From Streptomyces sp. PT12 (lineage in GTDB: Bacteria; Actinomycetota; Actinomycetes; Streptomycetales; Streptomycetaceae): a stretch of 64,000 nucleotides of DNA. Position 1 is the stretch's first letter, and each line of letters begins with the position of its first letter. The stretch lies in assembly GCF_003311645.1 (NCBI RefSeq), contig NZ_QEST01000080.1:1-64000 (forward strand), read 5' to 3'. The notes beneath the pieces are model-generated. The model had not been told where the DNA came from, made no database searches, and saw only the letters and a program-made list of their open reading frames with translations. The translations under genes and the position numbers were made by a program. This document shows, piece after piece, positions 16,051 through 25,116 of the stretch.

Positions 16051-18615
16051 TCAGCGGAAGAGCACGCCCGACGACTCGGCCAGCTCGCCGTCCGGCAGGG
16101 CCATGAGCCCCAGCTCGGCCCGGTGGGCCAGCAGCGGATGGGACGGCAGGACGCGCACGGTGTAGCCGAAGGGGCCAGGCCGGTGCAGCGTCAGATCGCC
16201 CGTGAACGTCCAGCGGCCCTCGAGGTCGGGCCCCCCGTCCGGCTTGAGCTGCGTGTAGCCGGGGTCGGCGAGCGTGTCGTCGCTGTCCACGCGCCCGGTG
16301 ACCGCCTGCACCTCCACCGCGCCCGGGTCGAGATCACCCAGCGCGACGCGCACCTTGAGCGACACGGTGCCGCCGAGCGTCGGCGCCTCGGCGCCCGGCT
16401 CCACGTGCTCGACGGCGACCCGCGGCCACTCCTCCCGCACGCGCCGCGCGTACGCGGCGAGCTCGACCGCGGCCTCGCCCGCGGTCGCGCGGTGCGACGC
16501 GGCGGCGGGCGCGTAGTACCCGGTGACGTACTCGCGCAGCATCCGGTCGGCCAGCACCCGGGGGCCCAGCCGGTCGAGGGTGGCCCTGACCATCTCCAGC
16601 CAGCGGGTGGGCAGCCCGCCCCTGCCCACGCCCCGGTCGTAGAAGCAGGGCCCGACCTGCTCGTCGAGCAGCGTGTAGAGCGCGGCGGCCTCGATCGCGT
16701 CGCGGCGGTCGGGCTCCTCGGCGGCGAGCCCGTCGGCCGTGGGGATCTCCCAGCCGAAGTCGGGGTCGAACCACTCGTCCCACCAGCCGTCGCACACCGA
16801 GAGGTTGAGGCAGCCGTTGAGCGCGGCCTTCATGCCCGACGTGCCGCACGCCTCCAGGGGGCGCAGGGGATTGTTGAGCCAGACGTCGCAGCCCGCGTAC
16901 AGGGAGCGGGCCATGGCCATGCCGTAGTCGGGCAGGAAGACGATGCGGCGGCGGATCGCGGGGTCGTCGGCGAAGCGGACCAGCTCCTGGATGAGCCGCT
17001 TCCCGCCGTCGTCGGCCGGGTGCGCCTTGCCCGCCACCACGATCTGCACGGGGCGTTCGGGGTGCAGCAGCAGGCCGCGCAGCCGCTCGCGGTCGTGCAG
17101 CATGAGCGTGAGCCGCTTGTAGGAGGGGACGCGACGCGCGAAGCCGATGGTGAGCACGTCGGGGTCGAGGACGTCGTCCACCCAGCCGAGCTCGGCCTGG
17201 CCCGCGCCGCGCTGCCGCCACGCCGCGCGCAGCCGGGCGCGCACCTCGTGCACCAGCTGCTCGCGCAGGGTGCGCCGCAGGTCCCACAGCTCGGCGTCGG
17301 TCAGGGTGGCGGCGCGGGCGCGGAGCATGGCGTCGGCCGTCCAGGTGGGCGCGTGAACGCCGTTGGTGACGGCGCCGATGGGCGCCTCCTCGGCGTCGAA
17401 CCCCGGCCAGAGCCACGCGAACATCCCGCGGCTGACTTGGCCGTGCAGCACCGAGACGCCGTTGGCGCGCTGGGCGGTGCGCAGGCCGAGGACCGCCATG
17501 TTGAACTGCGCGGGCGCGCCATCCTCGGTGGTCTCCCTGCCGAGGGCAAGCAGCGCCTCGGTGCCGAGCGCGGCGAGCTCGGCGCCCTCGCCAAAGTGGC
17601 GGGCCACCAGCTCCTCGGGGAAACGGTCGATGCCCGCGGGCACGGGCGTGTGCGTCGTGAAGACGGTCCCGGCGCGCACGGACCGCAGGGCGGCGTCGAA
17701 GTCCACGCCGCGCTCCCCCAGCTCCCTGATGCGCTCGGGCCCGAGGAACCCGGCGTGTCCCTCGTTCATGTGGCAGACCTCGGGCTCGGCGTGCCCGGTG
17801 ATGCGGCAGTAGGCGCGGACGGCGCGCATGCCGCCGATGCCCAGCAGCATCTCCTGGAGCAGCCGGTGCTCGCTGCCGCCGCCGTAGAGGCGGTCGGTGA
17901 CATCCCGTTCGGCGGGGCCGTTCTCGGGGTGGTCGGAGTCGAGCAGCAGCAGCGGGACGCGGCCCACCCGCACCTGCCAGATCTGCGCGGTCAGCGCGCG
18001 CCCGCCGGGCAGCGCGAGCTGCACCAGCGTGCGCGAGCCGTCGGCCTCGGCGAGCGGGGCGAGCGGCAGCTCGTGGGGGTCGAGGACGGGGTAGTGCTCC
18101 TGCTGCCAGCCGTCGGCTGACAGGCTCTGCCTGAAGTAGCCGTGGCGGTAGAGGAGGCCGACGCCGATGAGCGGCACCCCCAGGTCGCTGGCCGCCTTGA
18201 GGTGGTCACCCGCCAGGATGCCCAGGCCCCCCGAGTACTGGGGAAGGGCCGCGGTGATGCCGAACTCGGGCGAGAAGTACGCGATGCAGCGCGGCAGTTC
18301 GCCGCCCGCCCTGGAGTCGGCCTGCTGATACCAGCGGGGCTCGGTCAGGTAGTCGCGCAGGTCGCCGATCGCCACGCCGAGGCGGCGCAGAAAGCCGCGG
18401 TCGGCCGCCAGGGTGGCCAGCCGGTCGGCGGAGACGGAGCCGAGCAGCCGCACGGGGTCCTCACGCGCGGCCGCCCAGTCGTCGGGGGCCACGGAGCGCA
18501 GCAGCTCACGGGTCTCGGGGTGCCAGGACCAGCGGAGGTTGAACGCCAGCTCCTGAAGGGGACGGAGGGGGTCGGGAAGGACGGGGCGCACGGAGAAACG
18601 ACGGATGGCCTTCAC
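16051..18615 (-). CDS. glgP: Alpha-glucan (glycogen) phosphorylase
   Basis: An 854-residue PLP enzyme that releases glucose 1-phosphate from alpha-1,4-glucans. An N-terminal DUF3417 domain (about residues 1-120, with LRWSWHPETRELL) is typical of the actinobacterial/archaeal type. The catalytic region includes CIAYFSPEFGITAALPQYSGG, EVCHMNEGHAGFL, FARRVPSYKR, VWLNNPLRPLEACGTSGMKA, with the PLP Lys in SGMKAALNGC. The GTG at 18615 is chosen because protein similarity begins there (KAIRRFSVRPVLPDPLRPLQ) and a TACGGT -10 box lies 7 nt upstream; the longer upstream open frame is antisense. In other streptomycetes glgP is adjacent to and divergent from glgE; here an 8.7-kb block lies between them. 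Confidence 0.95.
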   Translation of the reverse strand: MKAIRRFSVRPVLPDPLRPLQELAFNLRWSWHPETRELLRSVAPDDWAAAREDPVRLLGSVSADRLATLAADRGFLRRLGVAIGDLRDYLTEPRWYQQADSRAGGELPRCIAYFSPEFGITAALPQYSGGLGILAGDHLKAASDLGVPLIGVGLLYRHGYFRQSLSADGWQQEHYPVLDPHELPLAPLAEADGSRTLVQLALPGGRALTAQIWQVRVGRVPLLLLDSDHPENGPAERDVTDRLYGGGSEHRLLQEMLLGIGGMRAVRAYCRITGHAEPEVCHMNEGHAGFLGPERIRELGERGVDFDAALRSVRAGTVFTTHTPVPAGIDRFPEELVARHFGEGAELAALGTEALLALGRETTEDGAPAQFNMAVLGLRTAQRANGVSVLHGQVSRGMFAWLWPGFDAEEAPIGAVTNGVHAPTWTADAMLRARAATLTDAELWDLRRTLREQLVHEVRARLRAAWRQRGAGQAELGWVDDVLDPDVLTIGFARRVPSYKRLTLMLHDRERLRGLLLHPERPVQIVVAGKAHPADDGGKRLIQELVRFADDPAIRRRIVFLPDYGMAMARSLYAGCDVWLNNPLRPLEACGTSGMKAALNGCLNLSVCDGWWDEWFDPDFGWEIPTADGLAAEEPDRRDAIEAAALYTLLDEQVGPCFYDRGVGRGGLPTRWLEMVRATLDRLGPRVLADRMLREYVTGYYAPAAASHRATAGEAAVELAAYARRVREEWPRVAVEHVEPGAEAPTLGGTVSLKVRVALGDLDPGAVEVQAVTGRVDSDDTLADPGYTQLKPDGGPDLEGRWTFTGDLTLHRPGPFGYTVRVLPSHPLLAHRAELGLMALPDGELAESSGVLFR

Positions 18616-18622
18616 GTTCCCG

Positions 18623-18628
18623 ACCGTA
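18623..18628 (-). promoter_or_regulatory. -10 element of glgP, leaderless type
   Basis: TACGGT on the minus strand ends 7 nt before the GTG start of glgP, with no Shine-Dalgarno sequence between. Confidence 0.45.
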
Positions 18629-18709
18629 GCCGTGCCCCGGGGGCGGCACCGGTGGATCCCGGCCGATTCGGCTGGAATGCCACCGCGAAACCACCCCCGG
18701 GGACTATGC

Positions 18710-18742
18710 CCTTGCCCGGCCCTTGCCCGGCCCTTGCCGGGC
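18710..18742. repeat. 11-bp tandem repeat, 3 copies
   Basis: CCTTGCCCGGC occurs at 18710-18720 and 18721-18731, with a variant at 18732-18742, in the region between the glgP start and the oppF stop. Confidence 0.8.
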
Positions 18743-18779
18743 TCGACCGGCCGGGCCCTGGTTGCGCTCGGCTCGGTCT

Positions 18780-18820
18780 CCCGGACTGCGTCCGGGTACC
18801 CCGTCCGGGCTTCGCCCGGA
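18780..18820 (-). terminator. Tandem hairpins after the opp operon
   Basis: Two short stem-loops lie downstream of the oppF stop on the minus strand: 18804-18820 (7-bp stem TCCGGGC / GCCCGGA, 3-nt loop) and 18780-18796 (6-bp stem, 5-nt loop). Together they could end the opp transcript before the glgP promoter. Confidence 0.45.
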
Positions 18821-18893
18821 GCGGACGAGGCCAAGGGCCCGGGGGGGCACACCGTGTGCCGGTGCGGTCGAGCCGCTCTCCGGGACCGCCCGG

Positions 18894-20009
18894 TCAGGGC
18901 GCCGTGCTCTCCCGCTGGGCCGCCGCGTCGGCGGGGACGTCGGGCTGGTCGGGCTCGTCGGCGGCCGGGGCTTCGGCGCCGAGCAGCTTGGGGGCCAGCT
19001 CCCGCACCGGTTCGAGGGTGCCGTCGGCGATCTCGGCGGCGAAGTGGCAGGCCACCCGGTGGCCGCCGCCGATGTCGGTCAGCGCGGGGCGCTCGGTGTC
19101 GCAGCGCTCCGGCTGCCGCCAGGGGCAGCGGGTGTGGAAGCGGCAGCCCGTCGGCGGGCTGGCCGGGGACGGCAGGTCGCCGCGGAGCAGGATGCGCTCG
19201 CGGCTGTCCTCCAGGTCCGGGTCGGGCACGGGAACGGCCGACATCAGCGCGCGGGTGTACGGGTGGCGCGGCTCGGCGTAGAGGAGGTCGCTCGGCGCCT
19301 CCTCGACGAGCTGCCCCAGGTACATCACGCCGATGACGTCCGAGATGTGCCGGACCACGGCCAGGTCGTGGGCGATGACCACATAGGTCAGGCCGAGCGA
19401 GTCCTGGAGCTCCTCTAGGAGGTTGAGCACCTGGGCCTGGATGGAGACGTCGAGCGCGGAGACCGGCTCGTCGCAGATGATCAGGTCGGGTTCGAGAACC
19501 AGCGCGCGGGCGATGCCGATGCGCTGGCGCTGGCCGCCGGAGAACTCGTGGGGGTAACGGGACAGGGCCGTCGCGGGCAGGCCAACGCGCTCCAGGATCT
19601 GAAGGATGCGGGTGCGGCGCTCCTCGCGGTTGGCGCCGATGCCGTGCGCGGCCATGCCCTCGGCGAGGATCGACTCGATGTTCTGCCGGGGGTTGAGGCT
19701 GCCCAGCGGGTCCTGGAAGACCATCTGGAGGCGGCGGCGGGCCCGGCGCATCTCCTCGTCTGGCAGGGCGGCCAGGTCCGTGCCGTCGAAGACGACATGG
19801 CCCGCGGTGATGTCGTTGAGCCGCAGGATGGCCCGGCCGAGCGTCGTCTTGCCGCAGCCCGACTCGCCGACCAGGCCATAGGTCTGGCCCGCCGTCACGG
19901 AGAGCGAGACGCCGTCGACGGCGTAGACGTGGCCGACCGTGCGGTCGAACAGCACGCCGCGCTTGACGGGGAAGTGGACCTTGACGTCGTCCAGTTCGAG
20001 CAGGCTCAC
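18894..20009 (-). CDS. oppF: Oligopeptide/dipeptide ABC transporter ATPase, OppF-type
   Basis: A 371-residue cytoplasmic ATPase subunit of a peptide importer. Walker A is GESGCGKTTLG, the signature is SGGQRQRIGIARAL, Walker B is LIICDEPVSALD and the switch is VIAHDLAVV. The C-terminal oligopeptide-transport domain has CRFHTRCPW...CDTERP, the Cys cluster known to bind an iron-sulfur cluster in related DppD/OppD proteins. An Ala/Asp/Pro-rich tail of about 40 residues ends the protein. The GTG start overlaps the oppD stop by 4 nt. It is the last gene of oppA-B-C-D-F. Confidence 0.93.
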   Translation of the reverse strand: MSLLELDDVKVHFPVKRGVLFDRTVGHVYAVDGVSLSVTAGQTYGLVGESGCGKTTLGRAILRLNDITAGHVVFDGTDLAALPDEEMRRARRRLQMVFQDPLGSLNPRQNIESILAEGMAAHGIGANREERRTRILQILERVGLPATALSRYPHEFSGGQRQRIGIARALVLEPDLIICDEPVSALDVSIQAQVLNLLEELQDSLGLTYVVIAHDLAVVRHISDVIGVMYLGQLVEEAPSDLLYAEPRHPYTRALMSAVPVPDPDLEDSRERILLRGDLPSPASPPTGCRFHTRCPWRQPERCDTERPALTDIGGGHRVACHFAAEIADGTLEPVRELAPKLLGAEAPAADEPDQPDVPADAAAQRESTAP

Positions 20010-21109
20010 GCGGACGCCTCCTTCGTGGTGTCGGACTCCGTTTCGGACTCCGTGTCGGCCCCCGCGTCACCGGCGCCGTCGGCGTCACCGTCGTCACCGG
20101 CGCCAAGGGCCCCGTTCAGCACGGGGTTGACGCAGCGGACCAGGTGGGCGGCGGGCTCGGCGCCGGGGAGGTCGGCGAGCGCCGGGGCGCCTTCGAGGCA
20201 CCGAAGGGTGTAGAAGTCGCAGCGGGGCGCGAACGCGCAGCCGTCGCCCCACGCGATCGTGTCGTTGATCGAGCCGCGGATGGGGTTGAGCGGCTCGCCC
20301 CGGGGCGCGTCGAGCCGCGGGATCGAGCCGAGCAGGCCGTGCGCGTACGGGTGGGCGGGCGCGGCGAACAACGGGCGCCGCCCCGCGGCCTCGACGACCT
20401 TGCCCGCGTAGAGCACGTTGACGTCGTCGCACAGCCCGGCGACCACGCCGAGGTCATGGGTGATCATCAGCAGGGCGGTGCCCTGGTCGTCCACCAGCTC
20501 CTTGAGCAGCTCGAGGATCTGCGCCTGGATGGTGACGTCGAGGGCCGTGGTGGGCTCGTCGGCGATCAGCAGCCTGGGGGCGCACGCGACGGCCATCGCG
20601 ATCAGCGCGCGCTGGCGCATGCCGCCGGAGAGCTGGTGCGGATACTCGCGAAGGCGCCGCGCCGGGTCGGGTATGCCGACGCGCTCCAGCAGGTGCGCGG
20701 CCTGGTCGCGGGCGGCCTTGCCGCGCATCCCGCGGTGCCGGGCAAGGATCTCGGTGACCTGGACGCCGATGGGGACGACCGGGTTCAACGAGGACAGCGG
20801 GTCCTGGAAGATCATCGCGAGCTGGGGCCCGCGCAGGTCGCGCAGCGCGGAGCGGCCGAGGGTGAGCAGGTCGGTCGACTCGCCGCCCTTGGTGCGGAAG
20901 AGCGCGCGCCCGCCCACGCGCACGCCCCGCTTGGGCAGCAGGCCCATGAGCGCGAGCGACGTGACGCTCTTGCCGCAGCCCGACTCGCCGACCAGGCCGA
21001 CGACCTGGCCCTCGTCCACGGAGAACGAGACCCCGGAGACGGCGTTGACATCGCGCGTGCCACGCCCGGTGAAGGTGACCGTCAATTCGTCAACGGACAG
21101 CAGGGACAT
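20006..21109 (-). CDS. oppD: Oligopeptide/dipeptide ABC transporter ATPase, OppD-type
   Basis: A 367-residue partner ATPase of the peptide importer. Walker A is GESGCGKSVTSLAL, the signature is LSGGMRQRALIAMA, Walker B is LLIADEPTTALD and the switch is MITHDLGVV. The Cys cluster CAFAPRCDFYTLRC lies near the C-terminus. An acidic Ala/Gly/Asp-rich tail ends in repeated TESETESDT, from a short DNA repeat at about 20028-20060. The ATG lies 6 nt after the oppC stop; the stop overlaps the oppF start. Confidence 0.93.
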   Translation of the reverse strand: MSLLSVDELTVTFTGRGTRDVNAVSGVSFSVDEGQVVGLVGESGCGKSVTSLALMGLLPKRGVRVGGRALFRTKGGESTDLLTLGRSALRDLRGPQLAMIFQDPLSSLNPVVPIGVQVTEILARHRGMRGKAARDQAAHLLERVGIPDPARRLREYPHQLSGGMRQRALIAMAVACAPRLLIADEPTTALDVTIQAQILELLKELVDDQGTALLMITHDLGVVAGLCDDVNVLYAGKVVEAAGRRPLFAAPAHPYAHGLLGSIPRLDAPRGEPLNPIRGSINDTIAWGDGCAFAPRCDFYTLRCLEGAPALADLPGAEPAAHLVRCVNPVLNGALGAGDDGDADGAGDAGADTESETESDTTKEASA

Positions 21110-21115
21110 GGCGCA

Positions 21116-22084
21116 TCAGCTCCGCAGTTTCGGGTCGAGTGCTTCCCGCATGGCCTCGCCGAGCAGGGTGAAGCCGAGGGCGGTGATGATGATGCCGAGC
21201 GCCGGGTAGACGGCCATCATGGGCGCCTGGTCGAAGAAGCGCTGCGCCTGCGCGAGCATCACGCCCCACTCGGGCTGGGCGGCGTCGGGGTTGCCGAGGC
21301 CCAGGTAGGACAGGGCCGCGGCCTCGATGATGGCGGTGGCCAGGGCCAGGGTGGTCTGGACGATCACCGGGCCGAGGGAGTTGGGCAGCACATGGCCGAG
21401 CACGATGCGCCGTCGGCGCACGCCGAGCGCGCGGGCGGCCAGGACGTAGTCGGCGCTCGCCTGGGCCAGCATGGAGCCGCGCAGCAGCCGGGCGAAGATG
21501 GGGATCTGCACCACCCCCACCGCGATCATGACGGTGGTGAGGCTCTGCCCGAGAACGGCGGCGATGCTCACGGCGAGCAGCAGCGAGGGCAGCGCGAGCG
21601 CCATGTCGATGACGCGCATCAGCACGGTGTCGACGCGGCGGCCCGCCTTGCCGCCGAAGGCGAGGGCGGCGCCCGAAAGGCCGCCGATCAGGACGCCGAC
21701 GACAAAGCCGAGCAGGGTGGCGACGACGCCGACGAGCAGGGTCTGCCGGGCGCCGACGAGCATGCGGGAGAGCTGGTCGCGGCCGAGGTGGTCGAGGCCG
21801 AGCCAGTTGTCGCCGCGGGGCCCGACGAAGATCGACTGATTGACGCGCACCTCGTCGCGCCAGATCTGGGCGGTGGGGTCGTGGGGCGCGATCCAGGGGC
21901 CGATGACGGCCAGCACGATGAAGACGGCCATCACGCCGCCGCCGATGAGCGCCATCTTGCTGGAGCGCAGGCGGCGCAGCGCCTCCACCCACAGGCTGCC
22001 GCCGCTCGCGGTCTCCCTGCGGGCGGTCAGCTCGGCGAGGCGGTCGATCTTGTCCGCCTTGGACGTGGTCAGGTTGGTGGTCAT
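21116..22084 (-). CDS. oppC: Peptide ABC transporter permease, OppC-type
   Basis: A 322-residue integral membrane subunit with an N-terminal cytoplasmic extension (about 40 residues), one early helix (ALIGGGVMAVFIVLAVIGPWI) and a five-helix BPD_transp domain. A periplasmic-side loop carries DHLGRDQLSRMLVGARQTL, and the EAA-like coupling motif is AARALGVRRRRIVLGHVLPN. The ATG overlaps the last base of the oppB TGA (TGATG), so the two permeases are translationally coupled. Confidence 0.92.
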   Translation of the reverse strand: MTTNLTTSKADKIDRLAELTARRETASGGSLWVEALRRLRSSKMALIGGGVMAVFIVLAVIGPWIAPHDPTAQIWRDEVRVNQSIFVGPRGDNWLGLDHLGRDQLSRMLVGARQTLLVGVVATLLGFVVGVLIGGLSGAALAFGGKAGRRVDTVLMRVIDMALALPSLLLAVSIAAVLGQSLTTVMIAVGVVQIPIFARLLRGSMLAQASADYVLAARALGVRRRRIVLGHVLPNSLGPVIVQTTLALATAIIEAAALSYLGLGNPDAAQPEWGVMLAQAQRFFDQAPMMAVYPALGIIITALGFTLLGEAMREALDPKLRS

Positions 22085-23088
22085 CAGTTCACCCGCACCC
22101 TCGGGTCGATGAGGCTGTAGGCGAGGTCGACGAGCAGGTTGATGACGACATAGATGACCGCGATGAAGAGGATGAAGCCCATCAGCACCGGGTAGTCGCG
22201 GATGTCGATGGCCGTGCGGATGAACGAGCCGATCCCGTTGAACGAGAACACCGACTCGGTGAGCACCGCGCCCGAGAGCAGGCTGCCGGTGAGGAGGCCC
22301 ACGGTGGTGATGACGGGCAGCAGGGCGTTGCGCATCACGTGCCGCCCGCGTACCACCCGCTGCTTGAGGCCCTTGGACTCGGCGGTGCGGACATAGTCCT
22401 CGCCGAGCACGTCGAGGACGCTGGCCCTGGTGATGCGGACGACGACGGCCAGCGGGATGGACGCCAGGGCGACGCCGGGCAGGATCAGGTGCTCGATGGC
22501 GTCCCACGAGGCGTCGAACTCGCCGGTGAGGATGCCGTCGAGCACGAAGAAGCCGGTGACCTCGGTGGCGTCGATGCCGGTGGACTGCCTGCCGACGCTG
22601 GGCAGCCAGCCGAGGTTGACCGCGAAGACCGCGCGGAGCAGGAAGGCGAGGAAGAAGACGGGGATGCACACGCCGACGAGGGAGGCGGAGACGGCGGTGA
22701 CATCGAGCCAGCCGCCTCGTCTGCGGGCGGCGAAGTAGCCCAGCGGGATGCCGACGACGACGGCGATGAGGATGCCGGTCATCGCCAGCTCGACGGTGGC
22801 GGGGAAGCGGAGGGTGAACTCCTCCCACACGGGCTGGCCGGTGCGCACGGAGTTGCCGAGGTCCAGCTGGGCCAGCCGCTCCATCCAGCGGCCGTACTGC
22901 ACCCACATCGGCTGGTCGAGGCCGAGGGCCTCCTCCATCTGCCGGCGGTCGGCCTCGGTGGCGCGCTCGCCGAGCAGCGCCGAGGCGGGACCACCGGGGA
23001 GCCTGTGGATCCAGAGGAACAGAAGCACCGTCAGGCCCAGCAGCGTTGGTATCAGCTGGAGCAGCCGGCGCACGATGAGACGGAGCAC
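22084..23088 (-). CDS. oppB: Peptide ABC transporter permease, OppB-type
   Basis: A 334-residue integral membrane permease. The N-terminus LRLIVRRLLQLIPTLLGLTV and the segment PGGPA are hallmarks of DppB/OppB. Six transmembrane segments can be placed, and the coupling motif is AESKGLKQRVVRGRHVMRNAL. The GTG start at 23088 has a GGGGAG sequence about 9 nt upstream. A hairpin separates it from oppA, so it may be expressed below the binding protein level. Confidence 0.92.
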   Translation of the reverse strand: MLRLIVRRLLQLIPTLLGLTVLLFLWIHRLPGGPASALLGERATEADRRQMEEALGLDQPMWVQYGRWMERLAQLDLGNSVRTGQPVWEEFTLRFPATVELAMTGILIAVVVGIPLGYFAARRRGGWLDVTAVSASLVGVCIPVFFLAFLLRAVFAVNLGWLPSVGRQSTGIDATEVTGFFVLDGILTGEFDASWDAIEHLILPGVALASIPLAVVVRITRASVLDVLGEDYVRTAESKGLKQRVVRGRHVMRNALLPVITTVGLLTGSLLSGAVLTESVFSFNGIGSFIRTAIDIRDYPVLMGFILFIAVIYVVINLLVDLAYSLIDPRVRVN

Positions 23089-23139
23089 CGAAGGGCTCCC
23101 CTTTCTCTCTTACCCTGGGCGTTTCCTCGCGGTGCACGA

Positions 23140-23171
23140 CCGCCCGGCCACGGGGTGCCGTGGCCGGGCGG
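23140..23171 (-). terminator. Intra-operon hairpin between oppA and oppB
   Basis: Perfect 14-nt arms (23140-23153, 23158-23171) with a 4-nt loop lie 28 bases after the oppA stop and 52 bases before the oppB start. It probably acts as a partial terminator or 3' stabiliser, giving more binding protein than permease, as in other solute-binding-protein operons. Confidence 0.65.
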
Positions 23172-23198
23172 ATCGATCCAGGGCCTGCTCTTTCGCGG

Positions 23199-24869
23199 TT
23201 ACTTGAAGGAGACCTCGGCGAAGTTCTCCTGCGTGAGCGGGGAGACCGTCGGCGGGTTCACATCGGCGGAGAAGGCGATGGACGGCGGCGAGCTGGAGAT
23301 CGGCACGCCGGGCAGGAAGTCCATGACCGCCTCGTTGGCCTGCTCGTAGAGGCCGACGCGGGTGGCCTCGTCGGGCTCCGTCTCGGCCTGCGACAGCAGG
23401 TCGAACAGCTCCTCGTTCTCGAAGCCCCACTCCTTCTGGTACCCGGCGAACCAGGTGCCCAGGAAGTTGAAGCCGTCGTTGAAGTCGCCGGTCCAGCCGA
23501 GCAGGTAGATGTTGCAGCCGCCGTCGCGGGTGGTCTCGGTGTAGTCAGGGTTCCACTTGAGCGGGACGGGGTTGACCGTGATGCCCACCTCTTCGAGGTC
23601 GGCGCGCAGCAGCTCGTAGATGTCGGCGGGGGCCGGCATGTAGGGCCGCGTGACCTCGGTCGGGTAGCAGAAGTCGAGCGTCAGGTCCTCCTGGCCCGCC
23701 TCGGCCAGCAGCTCACGGGCGCGGTCGGGGTCGTGGTCGTACGTCGTGACGTTCTCCGAGTACCCGGCCACCGTGTCCGGCATGAACTGCGTGGCCACGA
23801 CGCCGCCTTCGGGCAGCTGGGCGTCCACGATGTTCTGGCGGTCGAGCGCGTGGGCGAGCGCCTGGCGGACCTCGAGGGTTTCGAGTGCGGGGTTGCTCTC
23901 CTGGGTGATGCCGAGGTAGAGGAGGTTGAAGACGCCGCGGACCGGGACCTGGAAGCCCTCGCCCTCCAGCGTGACGACGTCGGCGGGCGCGACGAGGTCG
24001 TAGCCCTGGATGTCACCTGCCTGGAGCGCCTGGCGGCGGGCGCTCTCCTCGGGGATGGTCCTGAAGACCAGCTCGTCGACGCCCGCCTTGGTGTCACCCC
24101 AGTAGTCGTCGAACGCGGTGAGGGTGACCTCGCCGTTGCCCTTGTTCCACTCGCTGACCTCGAACGGGCCCGTGCCTGCGACCGTCCCGGCCTCCTGGCT
24201 GTAGCCGGGGAAGGTGATGTTCTCGCCCTCGCCGCTGGCCTCGTCCTGCTCGTATGCCTCGATGGCCTCGGGCGAGTGGATCGCGAACGCCTGGAGCGAG
24301 AAGCCGCCGGGGTAGTTGGCGGAGGGCTCGGCCACCTCGATGACGGCGGTCAGCTCCTCGGGCGCGGAGCAGCCGACGTAGTTGGGGTCGGGCGTCTCCT
24401 CGCTCTCGTTCTGCGCGAAGCCGCCGAAGACCGTCTGCCAGTAGTAGGAGATGGTGGTGTTCTGGTAGGTGCCCGACCAGTTGTACCAGCGGTCGAAGTT
24501 CTGGCAGATGACCTCGGCGGTGAGCTCGGAGCCGTCGTGGAACGTGACGCCCTCCTCGAGCTCGAAGGTCCACTCGGTGCCCGCCTCGTTGCTGCTCCAG
24601 GTGTGGGCGAGGCCGCCGACCAGCTCGGTGCCACCGGGCTCGTGGTCAAGAAGCGTCTCGAACGCCTGCCGGGTGACGCGGAACGTCTCGCCGTCGCTGG
24701 CGAGGGAGGGGTCGAGGGACGCGGGGTCGCCGGGGGCGCCGAAGACGAACGGCTGGCCGTCGTCCCCTGACTCCTCGTCGTCGCGCTCGCTGGCGCAGCC
24801 GGTCGCGATCAGCCCGATCGCGAGGACGGCCGCGAACATCTTCGCGGCCCGGGGTCTTGCTATGCGCAT
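23199..24869 (-). CDS. oppA: Peptide ABC transporter substrate-binding lipoprotein
   Basis: A 556-residue family-5 solute-binding protein. Residues 1-26 are a lipoprotein signal peptide ending in LIATGC, followed by an acidic linker. The mature protein has the family opening FGAPGDPASLDPSLASDGET and RVTRQAFETLLDHEPGG, then LEEGVTFHDGSELTAEVICQNFDRW. It is anchored to the outside of the membrane and delivers peptides or a similar ligand to OppBC. ATG 24869 is chosen because the signal peptide begins there and GAGGTGG lies 3 nt upstream. It is the first gene of the operon. Confidence 0.93.
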   Translation of the reverse strand: MRIARPRAAKMFAAVLAIGLIATGCASERDDEESGDDGQPFVFGAPGDPASLDPSLASDGETFRVTRQAFETLLDHEPGGTELVGGLAHTWSSNEAGTEWTFELEEGVTFHDGSELTAEVICQNFDRWYNWSGTYQNTTISYYWQTVFGGFAQNESEETPDPNYVGCSAPEELTAVIEVAEPSANYPGGFSLQAFAIHSPEAIEAYEQDEASGEGENITFPGYSQEAGTVAGTGPFEVSEWNKGNGEVTLTAFDDYWGDTKAGVDELVFRTIPEESARRQALQAGDIQGYDLVAPADVVTLEGEGFQVPVRGVFNLLYLGITQESNPALETLEVRQALAHALDRQNIVDAQLPEGGVVATQFMPDTVAGYSENVTTYDHDPDRARELLAEAGQEDLTLDFCYPTEVTRPYMPAPADIYELLRADLEEVGITVNPVPLKWNPDYTETTRDGGCNIYLLGWTGDFNDGFNFLGTWFAGYQKEWGFENEELFDLLSQAETEPDEATRVGLYEQANEAVMDFLPGVPISSSPPSIAFSADVNPPTVSPLTQENFAEVSFK

Positions 24870-25116
24870 CGTCCACCTCAATGGGTCGGCGGTGGTAGGC
24901 GTTTCGGTGGACGGCACATTACTGCGCAGGTACATAGCTGTGAACCGCATACCGGACGGCGATACCGAGCTGAGACGTGCCCCATAAATAGGGATAGAAC
25001 GCCCACTACCGGTCGCTCTCGCAATCTTTCCCCGGCCCGCGCGCCCTCAGGGCAACCCCCGGGCTTCCGGCGGCAACCAGCAGGTGAACACCCCCCACAC
25101 GACAGGAGGGTCGCCC

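Noticed and set aside
18616-20106. Minus-strand open frame fused to glgP through the opp region
   Set aside because: It has Arg/Pro/Ala-rich shadow composition of high-GC coding DNA and overlaps oppF in another frame. GlgP starts at 18615.
18616-25116. Recent mobile-element insertion carrying opp and the lyase
   Set aside because: No transposase, integrase, tRNA gene or terminal repeats were found, and base composition matches the surroundings; I keep it only as a synteny question.
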